Shown: positions 1-7,492, counted from the stretch's first letter. The stretch: 8,315 nt of DNA from DATGHS01 sp035307785 (GCA_035307785.1 DATGHS010000163.1:1-8315), one strand, 5' to 3'. Notes: a model not told the origin generated them from the sequence alone. Translations and numbers: made by a program.

Positions 1-70
1 AATGCACCACATTGTCGGCTTCCAGGCTCTTGTAAGGCTCGCCCCAGCGGGAAATCGGGATATTGATCAT
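1..70 (-). CDS. N-terminus of probable acyl-CoA reductase / aldehyde dehydrogenase-like protein (partial)
   Basis: Reading leftwards from an ATG at 70, the frame stays open to the window edge and gives 23 residues beginning MINIPISRWGEPYKSLEADN. I tentatively associate this opening with planctomycete fatty acyl-CoA reductase/aldehyde dehydrogenase proteins, but 23 residues carry no catalytic motif. The stronger argument is context. The gene directly upstream on the same strand is a PaaK/LuxE-like acyl-activating enzyme, and an acyl-activating enzyme followed by an acyl-CoA reductase is the LuxE/LuxC pairing that makes fatty aldehydes. A purine-rich AAGAGAAGAG lies at 90-81, about 10 nt before the ATG, which is a distal and weak ribosome binding site. 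The start is plausible; the function is an inference. Confidence 0.5.
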   Translation of the reverse strand, partial: MINIPISRWGEPYKSLEADNVVH

Positions 71-207
71 GGTGCGGAATCTCTTCTCTTGGTGAATCAA
101 TTAATGCTCAATACACGCGCCGCCGTTTGCGTCACTGAAAAGTAGAACGGAATTTATTCCGTTCGCGCTGGAACGGAATAAATTCCGTTCTACGTTCAGG
201 CACAGGG
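71..207. other. Intergenic spacer between the two minus-strand genes
   Basis: The 137 bp between the stop of the ligase gene and the start of the partial downstream gene is mostly occupied by the inverted repeat at 142-193. The remainder (71-141) is AT-richer than its surroundings and contains the purine-rich leader of the downstream gene. I see no clear promoter, so the two genes may share a transcript with the hairpin between them. Confidence 0.5.
142..193. repeat. Perfect 23-bp inverted repeat (hairpin, MITE/REP-like)
   Basis: The arms at 142-164 and 171-193 are exact reverse complements (23 of 23) around a 6-nt loop, GCGCTG. Each arm also contains its own palindrome (GAACGGAA, TTTA or TAAA, TTCCGTTC), so the element can fold as one long hairpin or two small ones. 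The flanks extend the complementarity with a small bulge (CTGAA at 135-139 and TTCAG at 195-199). It sits 15 bp beyond the stop of the ligase gene. No U-tract follows on the minus strand, so a simple intrinsic terminator is less likely than a dispersed palindromic repeat or an RNA-processing/attenuation hairpin between the two genes. Confidence 0.85.
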
Positions 208-1302
<1,095 letters not shown>

Positions 1303-1498
1303 GAATGGCCTCAATCGAGTAGAAAACGGTGGTGGGCTCCCTACGATTTTAGCAACGGCGGCAAACGCTGGCGAGACGTGGTGGCGGCGAATACAGTGGC
1401 GGGAAGGCAAATCATACCGAACTGGATGCGAATATGAGAACTTTAGCGGCGAATGAATCGAAGAATTCGGTCCCCCAGTCGGCGACGGGGCCCAATCT
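1303..1498. other. Divergent intergenic region, unique part
   Basis: This is the non-repeat portion of the gap between the divergently transcribed ligase gene and hydrolase gene. A TAAAAT hexamer on the minus strand (1351-1346) would be a reasonable -10 box for the ligase gene, but no convincing -35 is visible. An ATG at 1434 opens the long plus-strand frame; it has no ribosome binding site and leads straight into repeats, so I do not regard it as a start. No other gene is supported here. Confidence 0.4.
1309..1312 (-). promoter_or_regulatory. Ribosome binding site fixing the start of the PaaK/LuxE-like gene
   Basis: On the minus strand GAGG lies 6 nt upstream of the ATG at 1302. It separates the true start from the upstream in-frame codons, which are encoded by repeat DNA. 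Confidence 0.7.
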
Positions 1499-1544
1499 CC
1501 CCTCTCCCCTTGGGGGAGAGGGGATGGGGGTGAGGGGGAGAGGG
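1499..1544. repeat. C/G-rich palindromic repeat with G-quadruplex-like tract
   Basis: The arms at 1499-1509 and 1513-1523 are a perfect 11-bp inverted repeat around TTG. The G-rich side continues, giving five G-runs at 1512-1516, 1520-1523, 1526-1530, 1534-1538 and 1542-1544 separated by 2-3 nt. This meets the usual G3+N1-7 quadruplex pattern on the plus strand. Similar CCCCTCTCCCC/GGGGAGAGGGG elements are common interspersed repeats in many bacteria (from memory). It is not followed by a U-tract, so a terminator role is unproven. Confidence 0.75.
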
Positions 1545-1579
1545 ACTCGTCCCCGCAAGCTTCGATGGCAAGCCAGCAT

Positions 1580-1800
1580 CGACCCCGAAGGGGTCGGACA
1601 ACACAGCCCAGGGTCGCGGCGCAGCCGCGCACCCTGGGGAACGACGTGGCGGTCATTCCGTCAACCCTGTAAGGGTTGCAGAGTTGGCCTGTTGTTCAAT
1701 CCCGGCGCGCCGGGATTGTTGCAAATGGGGCGTCGTCGTTCCCCAGGGTGCGCCGCTTCGCGGCGACCCTGGGCTGTGATCTTCAACCCCTTCGGGGTTG
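1580..1800. repeat. Array of six palindromes made of two inverted copies of one repeat
   Basis: Six hairpins lie in 221 bp. Small ones are at 1580-1596 (CGACCCC/GGGGTCG), 1662-1678 (CAACCCT/AGGGTTG), 1697-1718 (a perfect 22-bp palindrome, CAATCCCGGCG and its complement) and 1784-1800 (CAACCCC/GGGGTTG). Large ones are at 1607-1638 and 1742-1773 (arms CCCAGGGT plus a GC-rich inner stem). Positions 1580-1646 and the reverse complement of 1734-1800 match at about 59 of 67 bases by eye, so the block is a large inverted duplication. Differences fall in pairs that keep the stems intact. No transposase is encoded. The array overlaps the first 25 codons of the hydrolase gene read from 1725. Confidence 0.9.
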
Positions 1801-4283
1801 CGGTTGCCGGGGCGACTTTCCTGTTTTGCTTTCTCCCCGCGCTCGCCCTCGCCGATCCCCCGCAAACGCCTTCCCTCCTCCCCGAAAAAGCCCTCGTCCT
1901 CCCCGCCGTCACGCGCGGCGGCCGCTCGCCCGTCATCATCGACCCCGTGCTCGCTCAGCGCCTCGACGGCAAAATCCCCGATGTGAAAGCCGGCGATGAA
2001 GTGAAGCTGCCCGACGGCGCCACCCGCAAATGGATCGAAATCACCCGCAACGCAAAGGGCGGCTACGAGCATGCGAACCTCCCCGGCGGTTACCTGCGGC
2101 TCGAGGTCGAGTCGCCGGAAGAGAAGGTGATGATGTTCCACGTATCCGGACACTTGTTCGCGCTGGTCAACGGCGAACCGCACGCTGGAGACCCGTACGG
2201 CAACGGCATCGTGCACGTGCCGGTGCTGCTGCACAAGGGGAAGAATGAGTTGCTGATTCAGTCTGCACGCGGGCGGGAGTTGCAACCGAAACTGGAAGCC
2301 CCAGAACACAAAGTCTTCTATCTCGCTTCGGATTACACGCTGCCGGATGTGTTATCGAAGCAACACGAACTATATTGGGCTGCCATTCCGGTGGTGAACG
2401 CCACGAATGAAACCGTGTCTGGCTTGACCATTGATGCCGGAACGCGCCTTCCGGTCGACTCGCCCTTGCCGAAGCTGCCGCCTCGAACCGTTACAAAGGT
2501 TCCGATTCAAGTATCGCCTATAGAGAATAAAGAAGAAAACGGCAACTTCATACTGCCGATTGAAATCATTCAGCATGGCAGCCCGGTAGAAGGAAGAGCT
2601 ATTATTCTTTTTGAGGGCAAGCTGGAAGTTCCGATTCGCAAACCCAACGAAACTCACCGCCGCACCTTCCGCAGCGACATCGATGGCAGCGTGCAGTATT
2701 ACTCTGTCGTGCCTGCTGCGGCCCCGAAGGATGGCGAGCCGAAAGTCACCCCCGGCCTCACGCTAACGCTGCACGGCGCCGCCGTGGAAGCGCAGGGCCA
2801 GGCCGCCTGCTTCGCACAGAAGCCTTGGACCTACGTTGTCGCCCCGACCAATCGCCGGCCCTACGGTTTCGACTGGGAAGACTGGGGCCGGCTCGATGCG
2901 CTGGAAGTGCTGCGCGATGCGGAGAAGGAATTTCATACCGATCCGCAGCACCGCTGGCTCACTGGCCACTCCATGGGCGGCCACGGCACCTGGCATCTGG
3001 GCGTGACCTTCCCCGACAAGTTCGCTGCTATCGGCCCGAGTGCCGGGTGGATCAGCATGTTCAGCTATGCCGGCATGCGCAAGAGCGAGGGTAAAGATCC
3101 AATTGCCGAACTTCTGGCTCGCGCCTCGTCACCCAGCGACACGCTGGCGCTGGTGAAGAACACTTCTTCCGACGGCGTGTACATACTGCACGGCGAGAAT
3201 GACGACAATGTGCCGGTGGATCAGGCCCGCACTATGCGCAAGGTGCTCGGCGATTTTCATTCCGACTTTGCTTACTATGAACGTCCCGGCGTCGGCCACT
3301 GGTGGGGCAACGACTGCGTCGATTGGAAGCCAATGTTCGAGTTCTTCCTGCGGCACACGATCCCGGAAAACAAGGCGGTGAGGCGAGTTGATTTCACAAC
3401 CGCCAGCCCCGGCGTCTCGGCCGATTGCTACTGGGCCCGCATCGAAGCGCAAATCAAGCCGCTGGCATTCAGCCACATTCAAATCGACCACGATCCGGCC
3501 AAGCGTTCGTTCAAGGGCAAGACGGAAAATGTGGCTCGGCTGTCGCTAGACGTGAGGCATTTGGAGCCGGGCCAACCGCTGGAGGTTGAACTGGACGGAC
3601 AGAAGCTTTCCCGAGCCCCCTGGTTGGAGAACCAGACCCGGCTCTACTTGATTCGTGAAAAAGATGCCTGGACGCGCATTGCCATACCGTCGCCAGCGCT
3701 GAAAGGCCCGCATCGATACGGCCCTTTCAAAGACGCTTTCCGCAATCACATGATGTTCGTCTACGGCACGCACGGCTCGGCCGAAGAGAACGCCTGGGCT
3801 CTGGCAAAGGCGCGCTTCGATGCCGAGACCTTCTGGTATCGCGGCAACGGCTTTATCCAGATGGTTCCCGACACCGACTTTGATCCGAAGAAGGAGCCGG
3901 ATCGTAACGTGATCCTCTACGGCAACTCGACGACTAATTCGGCATGGAAGTCACTGCTTGGCGAGTCGCCGGTGCAAATCGGCACCGGCGTCGCGAAGAT
4001 CGGCGAGCGCGAAGTAAAGGGCGACAACCTCGGCTGCTTGTTCATCCAGCCTCGGCCCGGAAGCAATATCGCTTCCGTCGGCGTCATAAGTGGTACGGGG
4101 CTGAAGGGCATGCGCACGCTCGACCGCATGCCGATCTTCGTCTCCGGCATTGCGTATCCGGATTTGTTCCTGGTCGATTCCGAGATGCTAACGAGCGGCA
4201 TGAAGGGCGTGCGCTGTGCCGGCTTCTTCGGCAACGACTGGAAAGTGGAGAGTGGCGAATTCGCCTGGCGCGAAGCAAAGTAA
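1725..4283 (+). CDS. Exported prolyl-oligopeptidase/esterase-like alpha/beta hydrolase
   Basis: Read from the ATG at 1725 this is an 852-residue secreted serine hydrolase, probably cleaving ester or peptide bonds outside the cytoplasm. A hydrophobic segment (about 25-43) ends PALALA before DPPQ, a good signal-peptidase I site. Residues 44 to about 300 form a beta-rich N-terminal region containing LFALVNGEPHAGDPYGNG and LHKGKNELLIQ, which resembles a jelly-roll/galactose-binding fold. The hydrolase domain spans about 310-548. It has a LTLHG strand, the nucleophile elbow GHSMGG (Ser416), HGENDDNVP with Asp493, and GVGHWWG with His525, a complete triad in the expected order. About 300 residues follow with no motif I can name. 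The start is uncertain: the frame is open from 1434, the ATG at 1725 lies inside the palindromic repeat array without a clear ribosome binding site, and a GTG at 1776 would give a more ordinary 26-residue signal peptide. Substrate unknown; carbohydrate ester and peptide are both possible. Confidence 0.88.
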   Translation: MGRRRSPGCAASRRPWAVIFNPFGVAVAGATFLFCFLPALALADPPQTPSLLPEKALVLPAVTRGGRSPVIIDPVLAQRLDGKIPDVKAGDEVKLPDGATRKWIEITRNAKGGYEHANLPGGYLRLEVESPEEKVMMFHVSGHLFALVNGEPHAGDPYGNGIVHVPVLLHKGKNELLIQSARGRELQPKLEAPEHKVFYLASDYTLPDVLSKQHELYWAAIPVVNATNETVSGLTIDAGTRLPVDSPLPKLPPRTVTKVPIQVSPIENKEENGNFILPIEIIQHGSPVEGRAIILFEGKLEVPIRKPNETHRRTFRSDIDGSVQYYSVVPAAAPKDGEPKVTPGLTLTLHGAAVEAQGQAACFAQKPWTYVVAPTNRRPYGFDWEDWGRLDALEVLRDAEKEFHTDPQHRWLTGHSMGGHGTWHLGVTFPDKFAAIGPSAGWISMFSYAGMRKSEGKDPIAELLARASSPSDTLALVKNTSSDGVYILHGENDDNVPVDQARTMRKVLGDFHSDFAYYERPGVGHWWGNDCVDWKPMFEFFLRHTIPENKAVRRVDFTTASPGVSADCYWARIEAQIKPLAFSHIQIDHDPAKRSFKGKTENVARLSLDVRHLEPGQPLEVELDGQKLSRAPWLENQTRLYLIREKDAWTRIAIPSPALKGPHRYGPFKDAFRNHMMFVYGTHGSAEENAWALAKARFDAETFWYRGNGFIQMVPDTDFDPKKEPDRNVILYGNSTTNSAWKSLLGESPVQIGTGVAKIGEREVKGDNLGCLFIQPRPGSNIASVGVISGTGLKGMRTLDRMPIFVSGIAYPDLFLVDSEMLTSGMKGVRCAGFFGNDWKVESGEFAWREAK

Positions 4284-4317
4284 GAAAAAATGAAACCACG
4301 AAGAACACAAAGAAAAT
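4284..4317. repeat. Short intergenic spacer resembling an ACCACGAAGAACAC-type repeat
   Basis: The 34 bp between the two hydrolase genes contains AAACCACGAAGAACACAAAG (4291-4310). From memory this resembles a direct-repeat-like motif found between genes of many planctomycetes and related bacteria. It sits where the second gene's ribosome binding site should be and offers only a weak purine-rich AAAGAAAA. The short spacing favours one transcript for both genes. Confidence 0.4.
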
Positions 4318-6639
4318 ATGGCATATCGCATGCTGATTTCGGTGGCGGCGCTCTTCGCAATCGCGTCCTGCGCATTTGCCGACGACAAGGTCGCCGAGCT
4401 GGCCGCGAAGTTGCGCGAACTCGACGTGACTGTCCTTCCCAAGGATGGCCCATCCGGCAAGCCTTCGGAGATGCTCGCCAAGGATGCCCGCGCTCGCCGT
4501 GATGCCGCCAATCGCCGCGAGACCGAGAACTGGAAGAAGATTCATTCGAAAGCAGATTGGGAAGCCTACCGCCAACAACGCATCCAGGCGCTGAAAGATT
4601 CGCTTGGCCACTTTCCCGAAGTTCCCGCGAAGATCGATCTGCACGTCACCGGCACGATCCACGGCGATGGCTTCGTAATCGAAAACATCGTCTTCGAAAG
4701 CCGGCCGGGGCTGGTCGTCACTGCGAACCGCTATATGCCCGAAAAGCCCGGCGACTCCATGCCGGGCATCGTCATTTGCCACAGCCATCACAACCCGAAG
4801 ACTCAGAGCGAATTGCAAGACATGGGCATCGGCTGGGCCCGGCAGGGCTGCGTGGTCATCATCCCCGACATGCTCGGCCACAGCGAACGCCGGCAGCATC
4901 CGTTCAAGGATGCTGCCTCGTTCTCCGGTCCCTTCCGCGTAAGCCGGCAGGACTATTACTTCCGGTTTAACGAGGGCATGCAGTTGCACCTGGTCGGCGA
5001 AAGCCTGATCGGGTGGATGGTCTGGGACCTCATGCGCTGCGTGGACGTCCTCTTGCAGCAGCCGGGCATTGATCGGAAGCGCATCGCCATGCTCGGCAGT
5101 GTGGCGGGCGGCGGCGATCCCGTGGCTGTGGCCGGGGCGCTCGATTCGCGCATCGGCGTGGTGGCGCCCTTCAACTTCGGCGGCCCGCAGCCGGAGTCGC
5201 AGTATCCGTTACCGGACGATCCTGATTACAAGTTCAACTATGCCGGCGGCGGCAGCTGGGAATCGACGCGCAACCTTCGGCTGTCATGCCGCGATGGCTT
5301 CCTGCCCTGGGTCATCGTTGGCTCCATCGCGCCGCGGAATTTGCTCTATGGCCACGAATTCGCGTGGGATCAGGAGCACGATCCCGTTTGGGCCCGCCTC
5401 AAGCAGATTTACGCCTGGTACGATGCGCCGGATAACCTGGCGGGCGCGCATGGCCGCGGCATAGTCAGCGGCAAGCCGCCCGAGGCCACGCACTGCAACA
5501 ACATCGGCCCCGTGCAGCGCGAATCGATGGGCCCCGCGCTCAAGCGCTGGCTCGGCATCGACCCGCCGAAGGTGGATGAGAGAGCGCGCCGGAAGCCGGA
5601 GGAGTTGCTGTGCATGGCAGAGAAATGTCCGCTAAAGATGAAGCCACTGGGTGAGTTGCTCGCTGCGAATTTGCATCCGGCAAATGATAGCGATTCGGTG
5701 AAGATTCGAAAGCTTCTGGCCGCGAAGTTGGGTAATGTCGAACCTGTGGAAAAGCGGGCCATTCTTAATGACCCGAATCGCGAGCGTCCAAGTCTGCTCG
5801 ATGGGAAGGTATTGGTCCGTTACTGGATGATCGAACCCGATGCGCACATCTGGGTGCCAATCGTTGTGATCATGCCGGGCGATATGAGAATTCGGGATAA
5901 CCCGTGCGTGATCGCGTTTTGCCAGCAGGGAAATAGGGTTTTATTGCGCAATCGTTCCGAAACTATTGCAAAACTTGTGCTGAACGGTGTCACCGTTTGC
6001 CTTATCGATTTTCGCGGTGTTGGTGAAACCGCCTTCGGTGAAAGCAGCGGCAGGAATAGTTCTGCCACTGCAGTTTCTTCGACAGAACTGATGCTCGGTC
6101 AGACTCTCACTGGTCAACGACTTCGCGACTTGCGCACGTTGCTAAAATATCCGAATGTGTATTCCAGGCGTATCGCCCTCTGGGGCGACTCCTTCGCCGA
6201 GCCGAATCCTCCATCGGCCACTCTCGCGGTGCCGCTCGATGCGGAGCCGTTCCCGAAGCAATCCGAACCCATGGCCGGCCTGCTCGCTATTCTCGGAGCG
6301 CTTTACGAACCGGACGTTTGCGCCGTCGTTGCCACTGGCGGGCCGTCCGACTTTCGCTCCGTGCTGCAATCGCCGTTCTGCTACTTGCCGCACGACGTGA
6401 TCGTGCCGGGCATTGTTACCTGTGGCGACATTCCGGACTTCGCGGCACAATTGGGCCCGCGGCCGCTGCTGATCTGGAAGCCAGTCGATGGTCAGAATCG
6501 CATTGTTGCGGAGAAGCGGCTGGAAGAAGTCTATACACCGACTCGGAGCGCTTATGCGAATACACCGGCGGCACTGACGATTTCCAACGATCCCAAACTG
6601 GATTTGGCGGATTGGTTCATCAAGCATCTCACGAAGTGA
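4318..6639 (+). CDS. Exported acetyl-xylan-esterase-like protein with two alpha/beta hydrolase-type domains
   Basis: This is a 773-residue exported protein. The N-terminus is hydrophobic (residues 6-17) and could be cut after CAFA (A21). IASC at 15-18 also fits a relaxed lipobox, so a lipoprotein is possible. Domain 1 (about 90-415) has VICHSHHNPKTQ (His155-His158), a PDMLGHSERR strand-loop typical of acetyl-xylan-esterase/dienelactone-hydrolase-like proteins, and THCNNIGP with the likely catalytic His392. Its nucleophile elbow, however, reads MLGSVAGGGDP: aligned on GxSxGG, the serine position is Val262, with Ser261 one place early. Domain 2 (about 480-773) starts with a new beta-rich stretch and has the elbow WGDSFAEP (Ser625) and LIWKPVDG (Asp724), but I see no convincing catalytic histidine near its C-terminus. 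It follows the other hydrolase gene by 34 bp and is probably cotranscribed. The ATG at 4318 is preferred, with an in-frame ATG at 4330 as the alternative. Bases 5650-6130 are noticeably AT-richer. Activity is uncertain. Confidence 0.88.
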   Translation: MAYRMLISVAALFAIASCAFADDKVAELAAKLRELDVTVLPKDGPSGKPSEMLAKDARARRDAANRRETENWKKIHSKADWEAYRQQRIQALKDSLGHFPEVPAKIDLHVTGTIHGDGFVIENIVFESRPGLVVTANRYMPEKPGDSMPGIVICHSHHNPKTQSELQDMGIGWARQGCVVIIPDMLGHSERRQHPFKDAASFSGPFRVSRQDYYFRFNEGMQLHLVGESLIGWMVWDLMRCVDVLLQQPGIDRKRIAMLGSVAGGGDPVAVAGALDSRIGVVAPFNFGGPQPESQYPLPDDPDYKFNYAGGGSWESTRNLRLSCRDGFLPWVIVGSIAPRNLLYGHEFAWDQEHDPVWARLKQIYAWYDAPDNLAGAHGRGIVSGKPPEATHCNNIGPVQRESMGPALKRWLGIDPPKVDERARRKPEELLCMAEKCPLKMKPLGELLAANLHPANDSDSVKIRKLLAAKLGNVEPVEKRAILNDPNRERPSLLDGKVLVRYWMIEPDAHIWVPIVVIMPGDMRIRDNPCVIAFCQQGNRVLLRNRSETIAKLVLNGVTVCLIDFRGVGETAFGESSGRNSSATAVSSTELMLGQTLTGQRLRDLRTLLKYPNVYSRRIALWGDSFAEPNPPSATLAVPLDAEPFPKQSEPMAGLLAILGALYEPDVCAVVATGGPSDFRSVLQSPFCYLPHDVIVPGIVTCGDIPDFAAQLGPRPLLIWKPVDGQNRIVAEKRLEEVYTPTRSAYANTPAALTISNDPKLDLADWFIKHLTK

Positions 6640-6655
6640 TAGGGCGCGCCACACT

Positions 6656-6708
6656 AGCCTGAAGCGCAAGCGAAGGCTCGGCAGCGCCCTTCGCTTGCGC
6701 TTCAGGCT
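6656..6708. terminator. Perfect 21-bp stem-loop between convergent genes (repeat, possible bidirectional terminator)
   Basis: The arms at 6656-6676 and 6688-6708 are exact reverse complements (21 of 21) around an 11-nt loop. The element starts 17 bp after the plus-strand hydrolase stop and ends 15 bp before the minus-strand deacetylase stop, the natural place for a shared terminator. No long T-tract follows on either side. The core AAGCGCAAGCGAAGG is one I recall as a dispersed planctomycete palindrome; when read through, it translates as PEAQAK...PSLALQA-like peptides. Terminator function is inferred from position and structure only. Confidence 0.7.
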
Positions 6709-6723
6709 TGTATGATCTGGTTT

Positions 6724-7479
6724 TCAAACCAACGTCTGCTTCGGCCCCCGATGGTGCTGCACGAAAGCCTCCGCATATTTGCAGCCGCATTCCAACCCCC
6801 GAAAGCGGTTCATCAAATCGTGGTACTTCGGATAAAACCCCGGCGCGTCGGTATGCGCGTAGCAAGCCCTGCGTTTGCGCTCTTCCGTCTCCGAAATGTC
6901 CACGTAGTGCGTCGGGTGAAACAACTGCGTCTGGGCGCCGGCATCGACCTCGAAATAGTAGAGTGCAAACTTGCGGCCGGAGTTGAGCCAGGCGTCGTAG
7001 ACCAGAAGTGAACACGCGCGGTGATCGCGGTGCGAATCCACCGGCCAGTGCGTGAAGACGATGTCCGGCTTTTCGGCATCGAGAAGCTTGCGGAAATCGT
7101 CGTAGCGGGCGGCGTTGATTTCGGTGCTGCCGTCGATCTGGCTGGCGAAGACTGCTTTGGCCTTCAGTATTTCACAAGCCTTCTCGGCTTCCGCGGAGCG
7201 AAGCGCAGCCGCTTCCTGGTGCGTCTTTCCTTTCATGCCGGCTTCGCCGCGTGTCAGGTACAAAGCGACCACATCGTGCCCCAAGTCGGAATAGCGCGCC
7301 ATCGTCCCGCCGCAGGCTGATTCCGGATCGTCCGGGTGCGCGCCGGCCACAACAATCTTGAGTTTGCCCGCTTGGGGTGTCGTGTCGGCGGCTTGCAGCA
7401 GCGGCAGACCGACGGTAAAAGCTCCAGTTGCAAGTCCGCCAGTCAACAACAGATCGCGGCGCGAAAGCGATTCATTCAT
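6724..7479 (-). CDS. Tat-exported PIG-L/LmbE-family deacetylase
   Basis: This 251-residue protein belongs to the zinc-dependent PIG-L/LmbE family, which removes acetyl groups from N-acetylglucosamine-type sugars and related amides. The diagnostic metal and catalytic motif AHPDD is at 47-51 (His48, Asp50, Asp51). A second motif, HWPVDSHRDH, at 144-153 supplies His153 as the third expected zinc ligand. TRGEAG at 76-81 is also typical of the family. The N-terminus carries a twin-arginine signal (SRRDLL, residues 6-11) followed by a hydrophobic stretch and a likely cut near LLQA (about 30), so it should be exported folded with its metal. Length and motif order fit the family, and nothing is missing. 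The start at 7479 is well supported by GGGGAGG at 7492-7486, 6 nt upstream. It is convergent with the hydrolase pair and divergent from the following gene, so it is probably its own transcription unit. The exact substrate cannot be read from the sequence. Confidence 0.93.
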   Translation of the reverse strand: MNESLSRRDLLLTGGLATGAFTVGLPLLQAADTTPQAGKLKIVVAGAHPDDPESACGGTMARYSDLGHDVVALYLTRGEAGMKGKTHQEAAALRSAEAEKACEILKAKAVFASQIDGSTEINAARYDDFRKLLDAEKPDIVFTHWPVDSHRDHRACSLLVYDAWLNSGRKFALYYFEVDAGAQTQLFHPTHYVDISETEERKRRACYAHTDAPGFYPKYHDLMNRFRGLECGCKYAEAFVQHHRGPKQTLV

Positions 7480-7485
7480 GGTTGA

Positions 7486-7492
7486 CCTCCCC
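7486..7492 (-). promoter_or_regulatory. Strong ribosome binding site of the PIG-L deacetylase gene
   Basis: GGGGAGG on the minus strand, 6 nt before the ATG at 7479, is the strongest Shine-Dalgarno match in the window and fixes this start. Confidence 0.85.

Noticed and set aside
1303..1656. N-terminal extension of the PaaK/LuxE-like gene on the minus strand (118 extra codons)
   Set aside because: The extension translates repeat DNA and low-complexity sequence. The ATG at 1302 has a good GAGG and matches the expected family length.
1434..1724. N-terminal extension of the first hydrolase gene (97 extra codons)
   Set aside because: It encodes only repeat-derived peptide, lacks a ribosome binding site, and would bury the signal peptide in the interior.
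1580..1800. CRISPR-like array
   Set aside because: The units are palindromes in inverted orientation with irregular spacing, not direct repeats with uniform spacers.
1653..2309. 218-codon open frame on the minus strand
   Set aside because: It is antisense to the hydrolase N-terminal region and repeats, and its translation has no family features.
4084..4989. 301-codon open frame on the minus strand
   Set aside because: It lies opposite two well-supported plus-strand genes and spans their junction; long antisense frames are common at this GC content.
6142..6669. 175-codon open frame on the minus strand
   Set aside because: It is antisense to the C-terminal domain of the second hydrolase, with no motif or ribosome binding site.
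6629..7015. 128-codon minus-strand frame running through the intergenic palindrome
   Set aside because: It overlaps the PIG-L gene in another frame and includes translated repeat sequence.
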